A stretch of 64,000 nucleotides of DNA. Source: 630D-37 sp037478835. GTDB taxonomy: Bacteria > Chloroflexota > Anaerolineae > Anaerolineales > Villigracilaceae. A program made the translations under genes and the position numbers. The notes below the pieces were generated by a model. The model saw only the letters and a list, made by a program, of their open reading frames with translations, searched no databases and was not told where the DNA came from. Position 1 is the stretch's first letter, and each line of letters starts with the position of its first letter. Positions 57,730-64,000 of the stretch are shown here, piece after piece. Location: the NCBI GenBank assembly GCA_037478835.1, contig JBBFLV010000009.1, positions 58,607-122,606 of the forward strand, in the 5' to 3' direction.

Positions 57730-57788
57730 CTACGACCATCCGACTACGCAACCATCCGACCATCCGACTACGCGACTAACCGACTAAA
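57730..57788. repeat. ACCATCCGACTACG / CGACTAA repeat array beside guaB
   Basis: Units ACGACCATCCGACTACGCAA, CCATCCGAC and CGACTAACCGACTAA. The last CTA (57784-57786) is the TAG stop of guaB. Same family as 34190-34241. Confidence 0.75.
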
Positions 57789-59223
57789 TCAACTCCACAT
57801 CATGCGGCTGTGACTCCTTCCACCCGGCAGCGGTGATCCGCACGAATACGGCCTTCTCGTAGAGCTCATCAATGCTATGGGCGCCGCAGTAGCTCATCCC
57901 GGATTGGATCCCGCCCGTCAGTTGCGTCAGCACCTCGCGCACCGGACCGCGATACGGGACTGCCGCCTCCACCCCCTCTGAAACGTAATCTTCGATCTCC
58001 TCCTGCGTGATCCAGCCCTCCCCTTCGCGCACCTTGCGGGCGATGTTCGCCTGCAACGAAGCCATGCCGCGCGAGACCTTGTAGCGATGCCCCTTGCGCG
58101 TCATCATCAGGCCGGGGCTCTCATCCGTGCCGGCCAGCAGACTGCCGATCATCACCGTAGAAGCGCCGGCCGCCAGCGCCTTGACGATATCTCCCGATGT
58201 ACGGATACCCCCATCGGCGATGATCGGAATGCCCTGTGGCCGGGCCACCGCCGCGCACTCCATCACCGCCGAAAGCTGCGGCACGCCCGCGCCGGCCACC
58301 AGACGGGTAATGCAGATCGAGCCGGGCCCCACGCCCACTTTCACCGCGTCCGCCCCGGCGTCGATCAGGCGTTGCGTGCCCTCGCCGGTGGCCACGTTCC
58401 CGCCGATGATCTGCGCTTCCGGGAAATGGCGGCGAATGGCGCGGATCATGTCCACTTCCAGCTGCGAATCTCCATGCGCAATATCCACCACAATACAATC
58501 TGCTCCGGCCTCCAGCAGCGCTTCCACGCGCTTCAGCTCGCGCTCTTTCACCCCCACTGCCGCGCCCACCGCCAGGCGTCCTTTGGCATCTTTGGTCGCC
58601 TTCGGGAACTGAGTGATCTTCAGGATATCTTTCAGCGTGATCAAACCGACCAGCGCGCCCTCTTCATCCACCAGCGGCAACTTTTCAATGCGGTGACGGT
58701 GCAGGATCTCCGCCGCCTCCTGCAGGGTCGTGCCGGCCGGCGCCGTGATCAGGTGGCGGCTCATGATCTCGGTCAAGGGTCGCCGATCGTCCTCCTCGAA
58801 GAGCATGTCGCGGCTGGTAACGATCCCCACCAAATGCTGGGCTTCGTCTAGGATCAGAATCCCGCCTGTGCCGGTCTCCTCCATCAGGCGGCGGGCGTCG
58901 CCCACGGTGTGCTTCGTCGTCAACGTAATCGGCTCGTCCACGACGAACGATTCCGCCCGCTTCACCCGTTCGATCTGTGCGACTTGCTCCTGAATGGACA
59001 TAAACCGATGGATGATCCCGATCCCCCCATGACGCGCCATAGCGATCGCCATTTCCGCCTCGGTCACCGTATCCATGTTCGCCGAAACGATCGGAATTTG
59101 CAGGGTGATCTTCGGCGTCAGGCGCGTTTGCGTCGAAAGTTTGCGCCGGGATTCAACATCCGAAAATTGTGGCACCAGTAAAACATCATCATAGGTGAGC
59201 GCGATCTCGGGAAGGATTTTCAT
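57784..59223 (-). CDS. guaB: IMP dehydrogenase
   Basis: 479 residues. TIM-barrel halves flank two CBS domains (about 95-210). The active loop GPGSICITRLVAGAGVPQ has the catalytic Cys, and IIADGGIRTSGDIVKALAAG binds phosphate. GYRYKVSR-like HRYKVSRGMAS lies in the flap. It converts IMP to XMP for guanine nucleotides. TAAGGAGG precedes the ATG. Its promoter overlaps that of purB. Confidence 0.97.
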   Translation of the reverse strand: MKILPEIALTYDDVLLVPQFSDVESRRKLSTQTRLTPKITLQIPIVSANMDTVTEAEMAIAMARHGGIGIIHRFMSIQEQVAQIERVKRAESFVVDEPITLTTKHTVGDARRLMEETGTGGILILDEAQHLVGIVTSRDMLFEEDDRRPLTEIMSRHLITAPAGTTLQEAAEILHRHRIEKLPLVDEEGALVGLITLKDILKITQFPKATKDAKGRLAVGAAVGVKERELKRVEALLEAGADCIVVDIAHGDSQLEVDMIRAIRRHFPEAQIIGGNVATGEGTQRLIDAGADAVKVGVGPGSICITRLVAGAGVPQLSAVMECAAVARPQGIPIIADGGIRTSGDIVKALAAGASTVMIGSLLAGTDESPGLMMTRKGHRYKVSRGMASLQANIARKVREGEGWITQEEIEDYVSEGVEAAVPYRGPVREVLTQLTGGIQSGMSYCGAHSIDELYEKAVFVRITAAGWKESQPHDVELI

Positions 59224-59272
59224 AGCAAACCTCCTTAGGAAATATTGGGGAGAACGATTCCCGCCTTATGAG

Positions 59273-59280
59273 AGTATAAT
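59273..59280. promoter_or_regulatory. overlapping divergent -10 boxes of guaB and purB
   Basis: AGTATAAT reads TATAAT on the plus strand (59275-59280) and TATACT on the minus strand (59278-59273). The plus-strand box lies exactly six bases before the purB GTG; the minus-strand one gives guaB a leader of about 45 bases with a ribosome site. The two promoters cannot be occupied at once. Confidence 0.5.
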
Positions 59281-59286
59281 ACAAAT

Positions 59287-60639
59287 GTGGACGATGTTCT
59301 TCTCGCTCTCTCACCTTTAGATGGGCGCTACAAGGAACAGACTGCCGCGCTACGAGAATGGTTCTCCGAGTTCGCATACTTTCGCTTTCGCCACAGGGTG
59401 GAAATCGCCTATCTGCTCTTCCTGAACGATCGCCTGGGCAAACCACGTCCTTTAACACTGCAGGAGCGTCAACGCCTCCAGGAATTGGCAGATTCCTTTT
59501 CCCTTGCCGAAGCGGTGCGCATTCGTGAACTGGAGCGCCGCACGCGCCACGATGTTAAGGCGTTGGAACTCTTCATTAGGGAACAGCTGAGCGCCGCTGC
59601 CCTTCCGGAGCTGATCCCGTGGGTACACTTTGGCCTGACCTCAGAAGACGTCAATAGCGCCGCACAGGCCTGGACCTTGAGCCTCAGCCGCGAGAAGGTG
59701 CTCCTGCCTCCCTTAGACGCAATCCTCGCCCGCCTCACCGAGCTAGCCTCCACCTATGCCGCCACTCCCATGCCGGCGCGCACGCACGGACAGATCGCCG
59801 TGCCGACCACTTTCGGCAAAGAGATGGCGGTCTTCCTGGCGCGTCTGAAGCCCCTACGCTCTGCCCTCGCCGCCCACGTCTTCCAGGCACACTGGAGTGG
59901 CGCGGTGGGCAATTTTAATGCTCATGTCGCCGCTTTTCCGCAGGTGGATTGGCTGACCCTCGCCCGTGACTTCCTGGCTACTTTGGGTCTGGAACTGCAC
60001 CCTTGTGCCACCCAAATCCTACCTTACGAAAACTGGTTGGAGTATTTCTCCCATCTCTATCGGGTGAACGCCGTGCTCCTCGACCTGGTGCAGGACCTCT
60101 GGCGCTACATCAGCGATGGCTATCTTGGCCTGCAAGTGGTGGATCAAGAAGTGGGTTCCTCGACCATGCCTCAAAAGGTCAACCCAATTGATTTTGAAAA
60201 CGCCGAAGGCAATCTCGGTCTGGCGAATGCCTTGCTGGAACACTATCAGCGCAAATTGCCCATCTCCCGCCTGCAGCGCGATCTCTCCGACTCCACCGTG
60301 CGACGCACCTTCGGTGTAGCGCTGGGACACACCCTTGTCGCCTGGCAGAGCATTCTGCGCGGTTTGGAGCGATTGGAGGTGCGAGCACACGTCATGTCGC
60401 AAGCGCTGGAAGCCCACTGGGAAACCGTTGCCGAAGGAGCACAGACCATCTTGCGCGCCGCCGGCTATGCCGAAGCTTATGACTGGCTCAAGGCGCTCAC
60501 CCGTGGGCACATTATCGGTCGTGACGAATACCTGCAATGGGTTGAATCACTACCTGTCGAAGAGGCTTTGAAAGCTCGCCTCCGTGCACTTTCGCCAACA
60601 ACGTTCCTGGGCCTGGCCGAGCACCTCGCCCACCCGTAG
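59287..60639 (+). CDS. purB: adenylosuccinate lyase
   Basis: 450 residues from a GTG start. SPLDGRYKEQTAALREWFSE opens it, MPARTHGQIAVPTTFGKE and the superfamily signature GSSTMPQKVNPIDFENAEGN follow. This is the longer E. coli-like PurB type. It acts twice in purine synthesis. No ribosome site; TATAAT lies six bases before GTG, so a leaderless mRNA is likely. The stop TAG is within the first CAAACGC palindrome. Confidence 0.96.
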   Translation: MDDVLLALSPLDGRYKEQTAALREWFSEFAYFRFRHRVEIAYLLFLNDRLGKPRPLTLQERQRLQELADSFSLAEAVRIRELERRTRHDVKALELFIREQLSAAALPELIPWVHFGLTSEDVNSAAQAWTLSLSREKVLLPPLDAILARLTELASTYAATPMPARTHGQIAVPTTFGKEMAVFLARLKPLRSALAAHVFQAHWSGAVGNFNAHVAAFPQVDWLTLARDFLATLGLELHPCATQILPYENWLEYFSHLYRVNAVLLDLVQDLWRYISDGYLGLQVVDQEVGSSTMPQKVNPIDFENAEGNLGLANALLEHYQRKLPISRLQRDLSDSTVRRTFGVALGHTLVAWQSILRGLERLEVRAHVMSQALEAHWETVAEGAQTILRAAGYAEAYDWLKALTRGHIIGRDEYLQWVESLPVEEALKARLRALSPTTFLGLAEHLAHP

Positions 60640-60691
60640 GACAAACGCTTGCGTTTGTCCACAATTTGTAGGACAAATGCTTGCATTTGTC
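60636..60691. repeat. two CAAAYGCTTGCRTTTG palindromes after purB
   Basis: GTAGGACAAACGCTTGCGTT and GTAGGACAAATGCTTGCATT begin two palindromes with cores at 60642-60657 and 60674-60689, 32 bases apart. The first supplies the purB stop codon TAG. Confidence 0.85.
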
Positions 60692-60753
60692 CATAAAGTG
60701 AAGTATGGAACTTACCCCTTCCGTCTTTCGTCTTTTTCTGGAAAGGCCTCGCC

Positions 60754-60790
60754 ATCTACGGTCCACCGTCTACGGTCCACCGTCTACTAG
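60754..60790 (+). repeat. CCGTCYA heptamer block, copy J
   Basis: CTACGGTCCACCGTCTACGG then TCCACCGTCTACTAG, ending at the ribosome site AGAAAGGAG of the secreted-protein gene. Confidence 0.85.
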
Positions 60791-60803
60791 AAAGGAGTCT
60801 CTC

Positions 60804-63800
60804 ATGAAACTCTGGCGAACGTTTATCTTCATCCTGCTCACGTTCTCGCTTTTCTTCCCAACTCAAGCTACCTCCACTGTGCAGGCCGCCACGCTCTGCG
60901 ACCAAGCCCAATTCATCGCCGATGTTACCATCCCGGATGGCACCGTGCTCGCCGCCGGCACCACCTTTACCAAAACCTGGCGACTCAAGAACATCGGCAC
61001 CTGCAGCTGGGGAAGCGGCTATCGTCTGGCCTTCAGCAGCGGCGCTCAGATGGGTGGTCCTGCGGAAGTCAACCTGCCCTATAGCGTTGCGCCGGGCCAG
61101 ACCGTTGACGTTTCTGTTACCCTGACGGCGCCTTCCACGCCGGGCACGCATCGTGGCTATTGGATGCTCAAAAACGCTTCCGGCGTTCTCTTTGGCTTGG
61201 GGACAAATGCCGATAAACCGTTTTGGGTAGAAATTGTAGTTCCCACGGCGCAGAATGTGGTGTTGGATTTCTTTGCCCAGGCGGCGAATGCTTCTTGGGG
61301 GAATGTTTCCGGAAGTTTGTCGTTCCCTGGTCAGGAAGGTGACCCCAAGGGGTTTGTTCTGCCGCGTGAAAATCCGACGTTGGAGAGTGGGGTGGTTTCC
61401 GGCAAGGCGCTGCTGATGGTGCCGCAGCAGGTGTATAACGGTGTGATCTATGGTGTTTATCCTGCGCTCACGGTGCAAACGGGGGATGAATTCCAGGCCA
61501 CCATTGGCTGCGAACAAGGCGCTACCGGCTGTTATGCTCGCTTCACGTTGCAGTATTTGGATGCGAATGGGTTGTTGTACACGCTTTGGAGTTTTGACGA
61601 GAAATATGATGGTGCGGTGTACAGTGCGCGTGTTTCGCTTCGGGCGATCGCGGGCAAGACGGTGCGTTTTGTGCTCAAGGTGCGAGCGGCCGGTTCGGCG
61701 ACGGGTGACCGTGCGGTCTGGGTCAACCCGGTGATTGTGCGCACGGGTGGTCTGCCTCCCACCGCCACCCCACCGCCGGGCACCGTCACGCCCACACCAA
61801 CCATCCCTCCTGGCATCACTCCCAGCCCTACGCCGACCATTCCTCCCGGCACCACACCCACGCCTACTGCCCCGCCTGTTTCTGCGTGTGACAAAGCGCA
61901 ATTCATTGCCGATGTGACGATTCCGGATGGCACTTTGATGGCGCCGGGTCAGGTGTTTGATAAGACCTGGCGACTGAAGAACATCGGCACGTGCACTTGG
62001 ACGACGGCGTATAAGCTGGTGTTTGTGAGCGGTGAGCAGATGGGAGGGCCTGCGGAAGCCAACCTACCGCGCGATGTGCCGCCCGGCAGCACGGTGGACC
62101 TGACGGTGCGGCTCACGGCGCCATCGGTGGCCGGCACGTACCGTGGCTACTGGCAATTCAAGAATGCGGCCGGTGTGTTGTTCGGCATCGGCACGCCGGC
62201 GGTCAAGCCGTGGTGGGTGGAGATTCGCGTCAGCGGGCCGACGCCTACCCCAACTACACCGCCATCCACCTCGGATACGCTCTATGACTTTGCGGCGCGT
62301 GCTTGTGAAGCGCAATGGGTGAGTGGTGCCGGCAACTTGCCTTGTCCGGGCAGTGAAGGGGATGCGCGTGGCTTCGTGCGTGTGCTCTCTGCGCCGCGCC
62401 TGGAGAACGGGGTGACGGATTCACGTCCTGGGCTGTTGACCGTGCCGCAGAATGTTTACAATGGTTACATTCAGGGGATTTACCCGCCGATTCGGGTGCA
62501 GGCTGGGGATCGGTTTGAGTCGATAGTCAACTGCGAATATGGGGCGACGAGCTGCCTGGTGATTTTCCGTTTGGACTACCGTATTGGTAGCGGTCCTACG
62601 CAGACGCTTTGGGCATTTGGGGAGCGGTATGAGGGGTTGTACTATCGTGCCGATCTGGACCTTTCGGCTTTGGCCGGGCAGGAAGTGCGTTTTGTGTTGA
62701 CGGTGTTGGCGAATGGTTCAGCGAGTGGAGACCGTGCTTTGTGGGTCGCGCCGCGCATTCGGCGGCCGGCGGCGGGTGCCACTTCGACTCCTACTCCGAC
62801 CGCCACTCTCCCGCCTGGCACCCCGTCGCCAACTTTTGTGCCCTCCCCAACAGCGACGGCCATTTCGTGGACCTCCGGCCTCGATGTCCCTCAGCTAACG
62901 TATCTGCGGCTCTTTGACCGAGAAAACGGTTGGGCAATTACTACCACCGGCATTTACCGTCGCCAGGGCGCACCGTGGCAAAATGTCACTCCGCCTTCTC
63001 TCTCCGAAGCCGGGCGTAGCCTTCGCTTTTTCTTCCTTGATTTGCAGCATGCCTGGCTGCTGCGACCTGGTACACTCTATCATACCGGCAACGGGGGGCA
63101 AAGCTGGGAGACGCTCTCCGTGCCTTTCAACTTTGCGGATCTGGTTTTCCTGAATGCGAACGAAGGTTGGGCACTGGCCTATCTAGCGGCAGCTACCGGC
63201 TCCAGCAGCATTGCCGTCTACCGTACCGGCGATGGTGGACGCTCTTGGGAACTGCGCTTTGTCAACGATCCCACGGTTCCGGGAGCGCGCCAAGATATTC
63301 CACTTTCGGGGATCAAAAATGGCCTGGCAGCACGCGATTTCCAGGTCGCCTGGGTGACCGGTACCGTCTATTCTCCGCTCACTCCTTATCTCTATGTAAC
63401 TCACGATGGTGGTCAGAGTTGGCAACTGCAAAATATTTCACTTCCGCCTGCTGATAGCACCGCACAACTTACTTTCCGTCCGCCGATCTTCCTGAATGCG
63501 CAACAGGCTCTCTTGTTGGTGGAAATTGCCAGCTCATCCTCTCGCACGGCCATCTACGTCAGCCGGAATGGCGGAGAATCCTGGGAACTTGTTCCCAATC
63601 TACTGAACGGGATAGGACGTTTTCAGGCGCTCTCGTTCCAGGAGTGGTTTTTCTGGAATGGCAATGCCTTTCTCTACACTTCCAACGGAGGCCAGAACTG
63701 GGAAACCCGAAATCCTAACCGCAACTTTGGGGATGCCTCGATCGGCTGGCAATTCCTGAATGCGCAAGAGGGGTTCCTCTGGGCTGTCCCGATCGAAGGT

Positions 63801-63860
63801 CCAACTTCCCTGTACACCACCCTGGATGGCGGGCGAACCTGGACCCTTTTGAATCCATGA
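60804..63860 (+). CDS. large secreted protein: two NBR1-type Ig modules plus Ycf48/BNR-like propeller
   Basis: 1018 residues. Signal peptide (LWRTFIFILLTFSLFFPTQA) to about residue 32. Module 1: NBR1-like Ig domain (about 33-150, TFTKTWRLKNIGTCSWGSGY) and a second beta domain (about 152-315). A Thr/Pro linker follows, then module 2 repeats the same pair (about 361-655; VFDKTWRLKNIGTCTWTTAY). After another linker come about six repeats with GNGGQSWETL, GDGGRSWELR, HDGGQSWQLQ, RNGGESWELV, SNGGQNWETR and LDGGRTWTLL, typical of Ycf48/sialidase-type propellers. Likely a cell-surface binding protein. AAAGGAG precedes the ATG. Confidence 0.85.
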   Translation: MKLWRTFIFILLTFSLFFPTQATSTVQAATLCDQAQFIADVTIPDGTVLAAGTTFTKTWRLKNIGTCSWGSGYRLAFSSGAQMGGPAEVNLPYSVAPGQTVDVSVTLTAPSTPGTHRGYWMLKNASGVLFGLGTNADKPFWVEIVVPTAQNVVLDFFAQAANASWGNVSGSLSFPGQEGDPKGFVLPRENPTLESGVVSGKALLMVPQQVYNGVIYGVYPALTVQTGDEFQATIGCEQGATGCYARFTLQYLDANGLLYTLWSFDEKYDGAVYSARVSLRAIAGKTVRFVLKVRAAGSATGDRAVWVNPVIVRTGGLPPTATPPPGTVTPTPTIPPGITPSPTPTIPPGTTPTPTAPPVSACDKAQFIADVTIPDGTLMAPGQVFDKTWRLKNIGTCTWTTAYKLVFVSGEQMGGPAEANLPRDVPPGSTVDLTVRLTAPSVAGTYRGYWQFKNAAGVLFGIGTPAVKPWWVEIRVSGPTPTPTTPPSTSDTLYDFAARACEAQWVSGAGNLPCPGSEGDARGFVRVLSAPRLENGVTDSRPGLLTVPQNVYNGYIQGIYPPIRVQAGDRFESIVNCEYGATSCLVIFRLDYRIGSGPTQTLWAFGERYEGLYYRADLDLSALAGQEVRFVLTVLANGSASGDRALWVAPRIRRPAAGATSTPTPTATLPPGTPSPTFVPSPTATAISWTSGLDVPQLTYLRLFDRENGWAITTTGIYRRQGAPWQNVTPPSLSEAGRSLRFFFLDLQHAWLLRPGTLYHTGNGGQSWETLSVPFNFADLVFLNANEGWALAYLAAATGSSSIAVYRTGDGGRSWELRFVNDPTVPGARQDIPLSGIKNGLAARDFQVAWVTGTVYSPLTPYLYVTHDGGQSWQLQNISLPPADSTAQLTFRPPIFLNAQQALLLVEIASSSSRTAIYVSRNGGESWELVPNLLNGIGRFQALSFQEWFFWNGNAFLYTSNGGQNWETRNPNRNFGDASIGWQFLNAQEGFLWAVPIEGPTSLYTTLDGGRTWTLLNP

Positions 63861-63870
63861 GGAGTACCCC

Positions 63871-64000
63871 ATGAAACTCTGGCGAACGTTCATCTTCATT
63901 CTGCTCACGTTCTCGCTTTTCTTCCCAACTCAAGCTACCTCCACCGTGCAGGCCGCCACGCTCTGCGACCAAGCCCAATTCATCGCCGATGTTACCATCC
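63871..64000 (+). CDS. partial tandem copy of the secreted NBR1-domain protein
   Basis: 43 codons to the window edge, starting 10 bases after the previous gene with GAGGAGT upstream. The protein is identical to the first 43 residues of its neighbour. At DNA level I count three differences in 130 bases, all silent third-position changes (TTT/TTC, ATC/ATT, ACT/ACC). It is a recent or gene-converted tandem duplicate. Confidence 0.9.
   Translation, partial: MKLWRTFIFILLTFSLFFPTQATSTVQAATLCDQAQFIADVTI

Noticed and set aside
1..64000. tRNA, rRNA or transposase genes
   Set aside because: I looked for tRNA arms such as GGTTCGAATCC, conserved rRNA stretches and DDE or tyrosine-recombinase motifs and found none.

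Overview
The window looks like a chromosomal segment of a Gram-negative-type or monoderm member of the Chloroflexota, most likely class Anaerolineae. I infer this from gene content and style: PolX with a PHP domain, a mevalonate kinase, a decaprenyl-phosphate phosphoribosyltransferase-like UbiA protein, NBR1-type Ig domains joined by Thr/Pro linkers, a NACHT-FGE protein, many ATGA-coupled genes, and intergenic spacers filled with short degenerate CCGTCYA heptamers. This is a judgement from protein character, not from a search. I saw no rRNA, tRNA, insertion sequence or CRISPR array.

Layout. 1-5548 (minus strand) is a cell-envelope glycosylation operon: a GT2 polyprenyl-phosphate sugar synthase, two GT-C-like membrane proteins that each carry an apparent frameshift, a GT4 transferase and a partial membrane protein. 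The middle of it is visibly AT-richer than the rest. 5914-9985 is a STAND-type conflict module: a NACHT ATPase ending in an FGE/C-lectin fold whose last ~25 residues look like a diversity-generating-retroelement target, a small TRADD-N-like protein sharing a short motif with the ATPase, and a secreted SH3 protein. 9994-27443 holds mostly housekeeping genes (cutA, a cupredoxin, bioY, a 1011-residue membrane protein, polX, rarD, fmt, an NDP-forming acyl-CoA synthetase, fadD, a thioredoxin, a lutA-like gene, rnhA). 27506-31863 (minus) is a tightly coupled operon: UbiA-like, mevalonate kinase, macro domain, SpoU methyltransferase, DUF711. 32169-34150 is feoAB. 34239-42637 (minus) has topA, manC, dprA, dcd, ctpA and a HAD phosphatase. 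42797-57563 (plus) runs from secG through a peptide-binding protein, ogt, a DUF2207 protein with a Cys-Ala tail, a radical SAM enzyme with a degenerate paralogue and a methyltransferase, the livKHMGF transporter and an M48 protease. guaB and purB diverge at 59.2 kb. The window ends in two tandem, nearly identical secreted-protein genes.

The best candidates for something new are: (a) the DUF2207 / radical SAM / dead radical SAM / methyltransferase cluster at 46.2-51.6 kb, which has the parts of a peptide-tail modification system; (b) the NACHT-FGE plus TRADD-N-like module at 5.9-9.1 kb; (c) several genes whose -10 hexamer lies only 6-8 bases before the start codon, suggesting leaderless mRNAs; and (d) families of short intergenic repeats and palindromes that often contribute the stop codon of the neighbouring gene.
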